From positions 682,001 through 746,000 of the forward strand of contig BLSF01000002.1 of NCBI GenBank assembly GCA_012862575.1: a stretch of DNA of 64,000 nt. Direction: 5' to 3'. The position numbers and the translations under genes were made by a program. Within the stretch, counting starts at the first letter, position 1, and each line of letters begins with the position of its first letter. This DNA comes from Parietichytrium sp. I65-24A. Its lineage: Eukaryota; Sar; Bigyra; Thraustochytrida; Thraustochytriidae. Below the pieces are notes generated by a model. It had not been told where the DNA came from. It saw nothing but the letters and a program-made list of their open reading frames with translations, and did no database searches. This document shows, piece by piece, positions 1 through 9,388 of the stretch.

Positions 1-429
1 TACGCGCGCATGACGAGGACCGTGCAGTAGCCTCGCTCCTACCAAGCTGTAAACAAATCCTAACAGTCCCTACTGGAGGGATTGTGTACGCGGCGAAACC
101 ACCGCGCGGTCCTTACTGTGTGTGGAGTACCATAAAACCTAGCGATCTCCTCGCTCTAGCTCCTTCCCTTCTTCTCTTTCTCAGGCGCGAGGAAGAGGAA
201 GAGGACAGCGCGGAGAAAGGCACTGGAGAGCACTCTGCATCGAGGAAGTGGCGGTTTTAGCAAGCCGCCACGACTCCTCGGCAAGGAGTTCGGCGTGTTG
301 TTTCTTTGTTTGTTTGGTTTGTTCGTCAGAGGTCTTTGTTCTTTGTTCTCTGGTCTTTGGTCTTTGGCAGTGCAGCGCAGAAGTGTCAGAGTAGGGTGAG
401 TGAGAGGTGGGTGGGGGTGGACGTGAAAT
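1..429. other. Upstream region and 5' leader of the macro-domain gene
   Basis: No gene is seen in this stretch. The part nearest the start codon (about 298-370) is a T/G-rich series of short repeats built on TTTG and GGTCTTTG. It probably forms the 5' leader or core promoter of the gene starting at 430. The first 150 bases have no recognisable feature. Confidence 0.5.
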
Positions 430-1541
430 ATGGCGAAACGCGCACTGCTGGGGCGCGTGGTGTACTCGGACAGGGGCAGTGGCAAGTACAAGTGCGGCGT
501 GGTACTGCCGGACGGCAAGATTTGGCACGCGCAGGAAGGGACGTTCGGCAGCACGCTGGATTGGCTAGAAGCAGCGCCGTTTCAAGATGGGAAGCAAGAG
601 ATGATGCCGATGGAGGTGAGTCGCTTTTGGCGAGACCGTGTTCGTCGATGTGGATGTGGATGTGGGTGTGGGTGTGGATATGGTTGAAGTTGACTGACGG
701 ACCATTTTGGCGGTTTCAGGAAATGGCGCGGCAGGCTGCTGAAACACAGCAGCATCCAGATATTGGGTTGGAAACAATGACACGAGGACGGCGGCGGTCA
801 AGGTCCGTTCAAAATGCCTCCAGCCCTACTCTTTCACAAGACTCTGTCTGGATCCTGCAAACCCTCGATGATGAATGGGAGAAATGGCGCGGGGAATTCG
901 ATGAGGCAAGCGAAGAGAGAGATGACAAGTGCGGTAGCACCTTTGTGATGTCCACAAGGCTGGTGTTTGGAACGAAATGTAAGAAAATATGCCTCTTTCG
1001 GGGAAATCCGGGCCTGCTACAAGCTGACGCTATATTGCGTTCGGTTGGGCCAAGCCTTGTAGAGACGAATCGCGGCAAATTTTGGGACTTGGCGCTTGCA
1101 CGCGCTGGTATTCGGCTTATGCTTACGTGTGAAAACTATCTCGTTCAAGAGAAGACGAGGAGCTTGGAAACGGGCACGATTGTGGTAACTCCTGGTTTTG
1201 ACCTCTCCTGCAAATACATTTTTCACGCTGTCTCTCCTCCTGCTGCGCTCGACATCCCGAAACTTGAAAACTTGTACAAAAACGCTTTTCAGCAAGCTGC
1301 CGAAGAAGGAGTCGATTCTCTGGTTGTCTGCTTTCTTGGAGATCAGAACTTTTGTTCCACCCAAGATTCAGCTCAAGCACTCGTTCAGGTGATGCGCGAG
1401 GAATGTCAAAATCTGGAAACCACGCTCTGGGGGCTGGAGCGTGTTGTCCTCGCCTGTTATTCAGAGGAAGACTTTGCCATTCTGCGCAAAACTATCGCCG
1501 ATGCTGCCGAGCACACGTCGCTCTTTTCTTTCCAACCTTAG
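430..1541 (+). CDS. Macro-domain protein, two exons
   Basis: Two exons, 430-615 and 720-1541, are joined in phase 0 across a 104 bp GT-AG intron (GTGAGT donor, TTTCAG acceptor). The predicted protein is 335 aa. The C-terminal two thirds reads as a macro domain, the fold that binds ADP-ribose and related nucleotides and in some families removes ADP-ribose from proteins. What I see: a strand with the motif IVVTPGFDL followed by YIFHAVSP; a helix starting at LENLYKNAF; the strand SLVVCFL; and a final VVLACYSEEDFAIL strand-helix. Before the domain is a charged linker with a basic patch (RGRRRSRS), and the first exon encodes a small separate N-terminal segment I do not recognise. The glycine-rich loops of active hydrolases are not obvious, so binding rather than catalysis is as likely. 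Confidence 0.7.
648..683. repeat. TGTGGA/TGTGGG minisatellite in intron
   Basis: A short run of six-base units (TGTGGA, TGTGGG) lies wholly inside the only intron of the macro-domain gene, about 30 bp after the donor. Length variation here would not alter the protein. Confidence 0.75.
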
Positions 1542-1740
1542 AGTTTAGAAATAGTAGTAGAGATAGAGCTAGTAAAAATTGTGCACATGAAGGCTTTGGT
1601 TTGTTGATTGTTTCACACTGTGCCCGTGAAACTCTACTGTTCGTGTGCAAACATTCGAAGAAGACCAGGACGAATCTGCGATGAATATGAAAGAAACTTG
1701 TTTCTTTTTGGTGTTGCACGTTATAAAAAAAAAGGGAGAA
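1542..1740. other. Convergent 3' intergenic gap
   Basis: About 200 bp lie between the stop codons of two genes that run toward each other. It is AT-rich, with an A9 run near 1725. Both transcripts must end here. No clear AATAAA signal stands out. Confidence 0.5.
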
Positions 1741-4371
1741 TCAGTTAGAATTTACAAGTGCTTCAGAAAATTCTGGAGCATCAAGGGTGATCAAGTTGTG
1801 CATAGGCATTTTCGTCGGCTGCCAAGCGACTTTGTCTCCCAAGGACACCAGCGCAGGTACGAGGATGGTGTTAAGCACAAAAATATCTACAAGAACCGAG
1901 GTAGACAACAACCAGCCACTCTGGTCCAACATGGTTTGGTCGCTCAAAAGTAATCCGCAAAATACGGAGACCATGATGCATCCGGCAGCTGTGATAGTAG
2001 AACCCACTTGTGCAACAGCTTTGACAGTCGCAGCTCGAATGTCATACCCACTGGCGCGATGCTCCATGATGCGGGTAATTAAGAAAATGTCCATGTCAAG
2101 GACCAGCCCGGCAATCATAGTGATGATCATGATTGGAAGACTCCAGAAGAAACCGCCGGTTGAAGATACGGCTGCAAGCCCTGTCCAGTTCAAGATCCCA
2201 TCCTGATAGACCAAGATGGCTATTCCAAAGACGGAGCAGAGAGGCAGAAACAGAGTCAGTGCCAACCGGACAGCAACAAAGTAGCTTTTCAGCATCACCC
2301 CCAGGGCTAGAAAGACCGCCAAGAGTGTGACCAAAACCATGTAAGGGAACACGTGGAAAACAGCTTCTCGAATTGCCTCCGGACCGACTTCAAACCCTGT
2401 AAAGTACAGTGAGGCTTTGCCATCAGGGTGCGCAAGATTAAATTTGGACTCCTCCTGAGCGAGAATGGCTAGAACCTTGTCGCTGAAAGGTTTGCTGGCC
2501 TTGTCAAAAGGGAAGAATGTGACGACCACGCTAATGAGCAGAGATGTCCCGCGAACGTTCACGGTATTGCTCCATAGAAAGTCATACTCTTCCACCAAAG
2601 AGCAAAGCGAATGGAAAAGCTGGACGATGAGTTTGTTCTCACACACACCGATTGTATGAGCCAGTCTAAGCGCCTCTGCCTCGAGGCTTGAAACCGGCAT
2701 CCCTTGGACCATCGCCGGCGATGTAATGGAGCAATTGGCACAGTCGGCTTCCGTGGATATGCGGGAACTGATAGCCTGCGCCATGCTGAATACGTCTTGA
2801 TGCAGAACAGTCCCAGCGGTCTCCTCTGGAAGATTCACCAAAATGGTGAATGGCGCAAAGGTACCCCCGGGAAATTCTTTGTACATCCGGTTGAGCCGAA
2901 GGGTGGTGTCTGCGTTGCGAGGCATGAGATGCAATATATTCTGGTCCAGCTCAATGTGGCTGACCTTGATCGTGAGCGGAATCGCGAAGAGGTAAAGACA
3001 TATTACAGAGATCAGGTTGCAAGGAAACTTGGTCACTCTCTTGGTAAGCCTGACTCGAAAAGTTTTGTATCGCGGGTCGATTCCTTGTGATTGGTCACTG
3101 TCTGATTCGTATGGTCCATCCTCCAGGAGCGGAGACATATTGTTCGAATGGTCTCGAAGAAGAGAATCATCTGGCTCAACGACCATTCCAGACTGGGAAT
3201 TTGAGCGAGGCTTGCCACGGCAGAGTACATTAACGTTGTCTGGAGAAGCAAAGAAAGAAGGGAACGCGTAGAGTAGGGCGGGAGACACGGTAAGATTGAC
3301 CAACACACACACTGCGATTCCGACTGCGCACGCCACTCCATCCATGCGAATGGTCGAAGAAGGGATCAGAAGGTATGCCAGCATGACCAACAGAAGTGTG
3401 GTTCCAGATGAAAGCACAACATGGCCAGCGCGGTACATCATGACGTACACCGCAAAGTGCACGTTGCCGCCCTTCTCGAGCTCATCACGAAACCGCCGCA
3501 AGAGAAAGAGGGAGTAATCAATCGTCAGAGCGACGCAAATCACTTCCATTAACTGCGCCGTGGTTCCCTCTGGATGTGGGGATCCAAGAACATCGATCGC
3601 GAAAGCCATCACGGCAAACGCGGTAAGTACCGACGTCACCATGCATATCCCGGCGATGATCAGCAACCGCCAAGAACCGATCATGTATGTCAAGATCGCA
3701 ACTGCCAAAGGGATTGTGAACATGTCAACACGAATGATCTGGTCCTTCGCAGCTTCAACGTTTGCATTATTCATGGCGTCAAACCCAGTTACCCCAATCT
3801 CGTACTGCGAGGGATCTGGATTATTAGCTTTGATCACTGCATTGAGCTCTGCGATGAAGTTGTGCCTCTCAGCGGTCGAGTTCGAAGAGCGAACCAAAAT
3901 ATTCACAAATGCGTCGCGATAAGAGCCGTTCATGAAGCTGTTTTTTAAGGCGTCCAGTGTGGTGCCATTATACTTGTACCAAGACATGATATCAAGGACG
4001 TTATTTGCGCTGTGATTGTATCTCCAAACGAAGTCTTCCAAACTGTGGTAGAAGGTTTTCAGCTCCTCGTTCCGGAGATCCGTGCATTCTTCTTGACACT
4101 CCAGGAGGACCAAGACAGGTAGTTCATGTGCCTTGTCCATGAACCTCTGCTCGAACGCCTTCGCCGCGATCGCAGCCCTGGACCCTGGTGGCGGCGACAT
4201 GCGATCATTGCCCATCCCGGCAAACTTGGGCCCAGCCACGCACGCAGCCGCCAACACCAGCGCCCAAAACACCAGCACCGCGCGGTGCTTGAGTCTCAGC
4301 TGCAGCAGCGCCGCACCGAATATCGGCCCTCCGTCCAGCCTCTGCTGCCCGAAATCTTCATCGCCCACCAT
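1741..4371 (-). CDS. MMPL/RND-family membrane transporter
   Basis: This is a single-exon gene of 876 aa from the ATG at 4371. The frame stays open to a GTG at 4482, but the extra codons cover tandem TGACAAC repeats, so the ATG is preferred. The family exports lipids or other hydrophobic molecules using an ion gradient. The protein has the RND plan: one membrane helix (about 31-47), a large non-membrane loop with several N-glycosylation sequons, a helix bundle from about residue 214, then the same pattern repeated. The bundle signature is IDYSLFLLRRF (about 284-294) in the first half and LDMDIFLITR (about 757-766) in the second. Both carry the acidic residue typical of the proton relay in MMPL proteins. 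A GHVVLSSGTT motif follows in half one, and QVGSTITAAG is its match in half two. Patched/NPC-type proteins are the main alternative, but the DYSLFL signature favours MMPL. The substrate is unknown. Confidence 0.85.
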   Translation of the reverse strand: MVGDEDFGQQRLDGGPIFGAALLQLRLKHRAVLVFWALVLAAACVAGPKFAGMGNDRMSPPPGSRAAIAAKAFEQRFMDKAHELPVLVLLECQEECTDLRNEELKTFYHSLEDFVWRYNHSANNVLDIMSWYKYNGTTLDALKNSFMNGSYRDAFVNILVRSSNSTAERHNFIAELNAVIKANNPDPSQYEIGVTGFDAMNNANVEAAKDQIIRVDMFTIPLAVAILTYMIGSWRLLIIAGICMVTSVLTAFAVMAFAIDVLGSPHPEGTTAQLMEVICVALTIDYSLFLLRRFRDELEKGGNVHFAVYVMMYRAGHVVLSSGTTLLLVMLAYLLIPSSTIRMDGVACAVGIAVCVLVNLTVSPALLYAFPSFFASPDNVNVLCRGKPRSNSQSGMVVEPDDSLLRDHSNNMSPLLEDGPYESDSDQSQGIDPRYKTFRVRLTKRVTKFPCNLISVICLYLFAIPLTIKVSHIELDQNILHLMPRNADTTLRLNRMYKEFPGGTFAPFTILVNLPEETAGTVLHQDVFSMAQAISSRISTEADCANCSITSPAMVQGMPVSSLEAEALRLAHTIGVCENKLIVQLFHSLCSLVEEYDFLWSNTVNVRGTSLLISVVVTFFPFDKASKPFSDKVLAILAQEESKFNLAHPDGKASLYFTGFEVGPEAIREAVFHVFPYMVLVTLLAVFLALGVMLKSYFVAVRLALTLFLPLCSVFGIAILVYQDGILNWTGLAAVSSTGGFFWSLPIMIITMIAGLVLDMDIFLITRIMEHRASGYDIRAATVKAVAQVGSTITAAGCIMVSVFCGLLLSDQTMLDQSGWLLSTSVLVDIFVLNTILVPALVSLGDKVAWQPTKMPMHNLITLDAPEFSEALVNSN

Positions 4372-5753
4372 TTCCCTCACGCGCAAAACGCGCCGTGTCG
4401 TGCTTCCGCAAAGGCTCCTGACCCTTGACAACTGACAACTGACAACTGACGCCTTTTTCTGTCTGCCTAGCGACTTGGACACCTTGACTTGACAATTAAT
4501 TATTCGATTTCACTCTGCCCTCTGCCGTACGCACGCCCACTCTGTCCGCCTCATAAGACCTCTGCTTTGCTTGCTCTCATTCACTTGCAAGTCCTTTTCA
4601 GTTCTTGCCTTTCTGTACTTCTTTCCCTTTTCCTTTTGGCTTTGGCTTTGGCTTCGCCTCACACAGACGGTGTCTGTTTTCTCTGACGCACTGGGAAAGC
4701 TCGCTCACTCACTCAGTAGCAGTTGTTACCAGTGGTGCTATCCGGCGGGGTAGTGTTCGCTTATATGGAGAGGTAGTGGAAAGGGTCTACTCGAGGGTAC
4801 CGGGAAGCATAGGACTGGGCTACCAGTTCGTCCCACTTGCAAAGAGATTTCGTAGGTGGATCCTGATACTGGTGTACTTGTAGCAGATGATGTAGCTAGT
4901 AGAGTAGTTCGTTGAGATGGTAAGTTGGATTTAACGAACTAGTTAGTACCAAGGTATTTTGGTGAACACAAATGAGATGTCTCACTCGGAAAGTCGCGGC
5001 GTGAGATTTTCATTTGGAAATTTATTTTGAATGTCGCTTCCGTGTTCATGAGCAATAAAGATGGACCTATCTCGTTGCTGAAGAATATTCCGCTAGGTCC
5101 ACGATATTGGGTACTATGGCACATTCAACACTGACTACTGACTCGGAGGTGGCTCGAACGAAGATTTTGACGAACAAAGTGGTGGTGTGCCAGCATCCAT
5201 TCGCCCAAACACTCACTACATGCAAAAAGACTGGCAGTGAGATTCTCTCAAGTTTTCAATCTTTTTCATGCCTGGTTTCGACGAGATCGTTTACTTTTCA
5301 TCGTCTTCAGAAAGTCGATGTGGTTTTTCTGGCTCGCGAAACTCGCGAATGTCGCGAATGGACAGCTGTGCAAGAGTTGTTACCGGTACGCTACACGTGC
5401 TGGTTGAACTGGTCGCCAGAAACGAAGAAAGAAAGACATAGAAAGACTCACTCACAACGTTGGACAACGACTTACCATCAGTCTAATTAAAGCTATCATC
5501 TCATGCAATTGAATGTTGTCAATGTTGTCAAAGTTGGCATGGCAAGAATGGCAAGCAAAGATAAGAAGATCATGATCGCACCATGATCCAAGCCAATGCA
5601 ACAGCTAGGATAGCGAGGTGGAAGACAACTCGAGTTGGGCAGATCAGGATACTCGAACCTGAAGCAGACCGACAACTCAGACAAGGCAGAGAAAGCAGAA
5701 AACAGAGATAGCAGAAGAGGGGAGGGAGAGGCAAGGAGAACGAGGCGCAAAAG
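4372..5753. promoter_or_regulatory. Divergent promoter region between MMPL and IFRD genes
   Basis: About 1.4 kb separate two divergently transcribed starts. Seen here: tandem TGACAACTGACAACTGACAAC just upstream of the MMPL ATG (about 4427-4449); a CTTTGG/CTTTTGG run near 4635-4655; a CTAG-rich patch near 4885-4945; a perfect TACCGGTA palindrome at 5391-5398; and a purine-rich sense-strand leader (about 5690-5752) just before the IFRD start. No coding signal or RNA gene was recognised. Confidence 0.45.
5391..5398. promoter_or_regulatory. TACCGGTA palindrome
   Basis: An eight-base perfect palindrome 356 bp upstream of the IFRD start. The same octamer recurs at 30042, 30451 and 41764, each time outside coding sequence and upstream of a gene. 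It may be a transcription factor site. Function is inferred from recurrence alone. Confidence 0.25.
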
Positions 5754-7019
5754 ATGGCCGAGGAGACTTTGAGTACGTGGGCGGAGCAGTTGACTGAGAA
5801 GGGCAGAGCTGCAAGAATTTCGGGGCTGGCAGGCTTGACCCGATACCTGGAAAAAAATGTCGGCGGGAACGGGGAGCTGGAAGGGAGGACAGAGACACTG
5901 GTGTCGGATCTCAAGAGCATGCTGAAGAAGGCGCAGCCGGAGGAATTTGAGAAGATCTGCGAGTGCGTGCAAGTTCTTGCGGTGTCATTGGATGAAAGCA
6001 ATGCAAAGCACTTGCTCGAAACGCTTTACCTCCCGTTGAAAGCTTTTGCGAACGCAGAAGCGTGCGTTGATGGCCAGAGCGAACATGCCATCCGAGCGCT
6101 CGCTGCACTTTGCTTCTTTTGCAATGATGACCAGCAGAGACTGGAGCAAACGATCCAACTTTGCGACGATTTTATCAATGGCTTCGTCCCCGATGAGCCC
6201 AAAATCTCGAGCCTCGAGGCATGGGGCTTGCTTGCAACGATTGTTTACGAAAAGTTCTTGGTTCGACACGAGAAAAAGTACATTCTTGGGTTCAAGTCCT
6301 TGCTAAACCACGATTGCCTCGATGTGCAAGTCGAGGCAGCTGAGAACCTGGCATTGCTCTTAGAGAGAGTACAGGTTGATGAAGCCCCTGCAGCAGACGA
6401 GAGCGGATCCGAACGTGCAGTGTATTCGGAGCAAGGCATCGTTGTTGACGACCAGTCCAAGTTCATCACAGCGCAAGAGTCGGCAAGTGCACCACAGCAC
6501 CGTGTCATCCAGCTAGGTGAAAGCGAAGAGGGGGAAGAGAGCGAAGAGAGTGCTCAATACGAATTGGACGACGATTGGCTGGACACACTCGTGCAGACTC
6601 TGGAAGATCTTTCGTTTGAAAGCAACAAAGCTCGGTCACGCAAAGACAGAAAGGAACAGCGCTCACGTTTCCGGAGTCTTGTTGACTGCATTCGGGACGG
6701 AACACACCCGAGCACAAAGGTAACGATTGAGAGGACTCAGATACCTTTTGAAAATTGGGTCGAGATCAAGCGTCTGGCGTTTCTGAAAGAGATGCTCGGC
6801 GATGGATTCTCAGCACACCTGAGATCGAATGAGCTCGTGCATCAGGTCTTTGACCTTGCCGGGAAAGGTCTCGAGGCTCATTTTTACGGCTCTGAGCTGG
6901 TAAATTTGGACGGGCGAACCTATTTTGGCGCAGACCGAACGAAAGCCGACAAGATCGCAAGAAGCAAAGCCCGAGCAAATCGAGACGCCATCAAGGAAGA
7001 CTTTTTGGCAGCCAACTAG
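5754..7019 (+). CDS. Interferon-related developmental regulator (IFRD) family protein
   Basis: A single exon of 421 aa starts at the ATG 5754, directly after a purine-rich leader. IFRD proteins are helical-repeat (ARM-like) proteins of cytoplasm and nucleus. Known members bind 60S ribosomes or act as transcriptional co-regulators. The N-terminal 210 residues form repeated helices (for example LLETLYLPLKAF, ALAALCFF, LLATIVYEKFL). An acidic spacer (EEGEESEES) follows. Residues from about 300 match the conserved IFRD core: FRSLVDCIRDG, then WVEIKRLAFLKEMLGDGF, then HLRSNELVHQVFDL. The C-terminus (RTYFGADRTKADKIARSKAR) is the basic IFRD tail. The length fits the family (about 400-450 aa). It is convergent with the PP2A subunit gene downstream. 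Confidence 0.85.
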   Translation: MAEETLSTWAEQLTEKGRAARISGLAGLTRYLEKNVGGNGELEGRTETLVSDLKSMLKKAQPEEFEKICECVQVLAVSLDESNAKHLLETLYLPLKAFANAEACVDGQSEHAIRALAALCFFCNDDQQRLEQTIQLCDDFINGFVPDEPKISSLEAWGLLATIVYEKFLVRHEKKYILGFKSLLNHDCLDVQVEAAENLALLLERVQVDEAPAADESGSERAVYSEQGIVVDDQSKFITAQESASAPQHRVIQLGESEEGEESEESAQYELDDDWLDTLVQTLEDLSFESNKARSRKDRKEQRSRFRSLVDCIRDGTHPSTKVTIERTQIPFENWVEIKRLAFLKEMLGDGFSAHLRSNELVHQVFDLAGKGLEAHFYGSELVNLDGRTYFGADRTKADKIARSKARANRDAIKEDFLAAN

Positions 7020-7813
7020 ATCGGGATCACTCTCGCCGCATTAACTAGAAAGCGTTAATTAATAAATAATTTATTTCATTTTGACTCTCGTTCGAATTCA
7101 TTTCTCTTCTCTTTCGTTGGTTTTCCATGAGTGGCCCCGCACTTAGTAGAAACAACACCCTATCTCACGCTTTAAGTTGCAGTGACGGTGAAGCGAATCA
7201 TACTCTATTCGAAATTGGACACTTGTGCACGGAAGAGAAGTACCACCAAAGCATAGTTGGGACGGTAGCCTCCCTTTCGTTTCCAAGCAGACTTGGCAAA
7301 AAGAAGATAAAACATTTCATTCTGTTCTTTTCATATGTTCACTGGCTAACAATGTTTTGAGTAGACAGCCCTGCGAAACCACCGTCCCAACGGCAACAAA
7401 ACAAAGGGGCGATAGAATGCGGGATTGTCAAAGGGCATCATCCTCTATATGAAGTGCGAAAATTCTCGGCATCTATGGACACTCGCGCTGTGAGAACAAA
7501 TGATAATCCGGCTATAGCGAGATACGAGCAGAGCCCTCGGCAACAAATAGAAAAGACGCAGGACACGTGGGCCGAAAGACCAAAATACACACATGCAAGG
7601 AGGAAAAGTGGGCCTTTCTTCGACCCCTTTTGACCCTCCTCTCCTTGCCTGCCATAGCAGGTTGACATCACAAATAAAAACAAGACGGCATGAAGGACCG
7701 CGAACGCGCGCGAGAAGAGATTCCGAGGAGACACAAGGTGGACCTCAGCTGGAAACATCCTCACTCCTATCGCTGCATCCCAAACCTATTCACTCATCAA
7801 CTTGGAACACCCT
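7020..7813. other. Intergenic region between convergent genes
   Basis: About 790 bp lie between the IFRD and B55 stop codons. The stretch just after the IFRD stop is AT-rich (near 7056-7082) and could hold 3'-end signals. No open frame with protein-like composition, RNA gene or repeat was recognised. Confidence 0.45.
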
Positions 7814-9388
7814 CTACTTTGAGTATATGAAGAGGTTATTCTCGCCAGCAACAGCAACAGCATTTGAATCCGGATGCCACGCGAGTTGCATGATTCGTTT
7901 CTCAAAATTGATACCGTTGATGTCGATTTCCCCGCCAACATCGTGGCCCGCATCTTTTGACTTCTTTTTTCTTCCGAGAAGGGACACAATTCCAGGCCGG
8001 CTGATGCGCTTCTTTTTCATGGACTTGGTGCGGGTTTCGTGGCCTGGAGAAACTGAGGAAGAAGCAGAACGATGTATTGCGGACGTCATCAGCGGCGGCT
8101 TGCTTGCCTCAATCATGGTATCAGTGTTGTTGTTGCGGTCGTAAACGTGGAACAGATTGCCATATGAGCCTGTGAGAAGATCGCCCTTATTGCTGACGGA
8201 CACATCAAAGCAGTCGAAGATATACTCGTTCTCGTACATCTCCCAAAGCTTGTTAGACAAGTAGTCGTGCACGGGAATGCAATCGTACGGAGCCTTGGTG
8301 GTGCGTACATCCCAGAGCTTCAGCTCCATGTAGCTTCTGGAGACAAGGATCTGTCCTTGCTGAGCAAACTTTACATCGCTGATGCTCCGAAGCATGTCGG
8401 CAAGAAAAGGCCTGTTAGGGAAGTTTCCGCCCGCGGTGGACGCAGCCTTCTTGTCCGCGGCCTCCAGTGTGGGGTCCACGAATTGCTTCGAAGGGGAGTC
8501 AAGCAAAGCCTTCTCGCGCATGTCACAAAGATTAATGACACCCTTGTTGGTGCCGTACATAAAGACGTGGTTGTTTGAAGCATCAAGCTCGGCGGCAGTG
8601 ATCACTTCCGTGAGTGTCGCCATGTCAGCAGGCTTGACGTCAACTATCTTGTAACTGAGTTCCGGTTGGTCCATGTGCCATTGGTTTACCGTGAGATTGT
8701 CTGCGCTGATAAAGGTCTCCCCATCGTTGGATATGCAGAGACTATGGATATTGAACTTGTGCAACTCGCTAGAGAACGAGCGCTTTTGCGTAGCAGTGAC
8801 CAACGTCTCCACCACCTCGGTACGCGGAAGGCGGAGCTGCTTGAGTTTTTTGTTTGGGTTTCGCTGGCCTTTCTCGTTGGTCACGTTGAAGCCTGATGCA
8901 AACTTGATTTCCTTCTCGTGGAGTTTCCAAAGCTTGATCGCTCGGTCATTGGTGGTGAGCACAAACTGCGAATCATTGGAGGGTTGGAGCCACTTGATTT
9001 TGTTAATTTTTTCCTCGATGGCCTGTGATCGGACGTAATCGAATTCAGGCTCGTGGGACTGGTATTCGCAGTGGAATTTGTAGTGGAGCTAAAGACGCGA
9101 GAAACAGAGTTCATCAATTGCGTGTCAGGTCTGTACGTTGCAAATACTTCACACACACACACACACACAAACCGAGAGCAAAAGCACACTTACCTTGCCA
9201 GTTTTACTGTCGTCCGCGCGAAGAACGACAACCCTGCCTCCGCGGTCGCCAGTAGCGAGAAACTCGCCCGTTTTGTCAAACTCTACAGCAGAGAGGAGGT
9301 CGCTCTCCGGCAGGGAATCTTCCACGGCCATCTTTTTGAACCATTGCGAGAATCGCCAGTTCGGCTGCTCCGGCTTATCCTCCGCCAT
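7814..9388 (-). CDS. Protein phosphatase 2A regulatory subunit B55 (PR55), two exons
   Basis: Exons 9388-9194 and 9088-7814 are joined in phase 0 across a 105 bp GT-AG intron. The product is 489 aa. B55 is a seven-bladed WD40 propeller that directs the PP2A catalytic core to its substrates, including mitotic ones. Matches seen: N-terminal WRFSQ and SAVEFDKTGEFLATGDRGGR; the family hallmark QSHEPEFDYVRS followed by IEEKINKIKWL; then NDRAIKLWKL, INLCDMR, VKFAQQGQILVSR, LKLWDVR and a closing HPDSNAVAVAGENNLFIY. The ATG at 9388 aligns with the usual family start. The frame remains open upstream with a Trp-rich stretch and another ATG at 9451. A loop of about 80 residues near the end (rich in Ser, Lys, Arg) is longer than in animal B55. 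Confidence 0.93.
9150..9169. repeat. CA dinucleotide repeat in intron
   Basis: Ten CA units lie inside the B55 intron, between donor at 9193 and acceptor at 9089. On the sense strand the run is TG repeats. Confidence 0.9.

Noticed and set aside
4372-4482. N-terminal extension of the MMPL protein
   Set aside because: It begins at a GTG, and part of it is encoded by tandem TGACAAC repeats. The ATG at 4371 is the better start.
5640-5665. Minus-strand GGTTCGAGTATCC resembling a tRNA B box
   Set aside because: No matching A box, acceptor stem or anticodon arm was found around it. It lies in the purine-rich leader of the IFRD gene.
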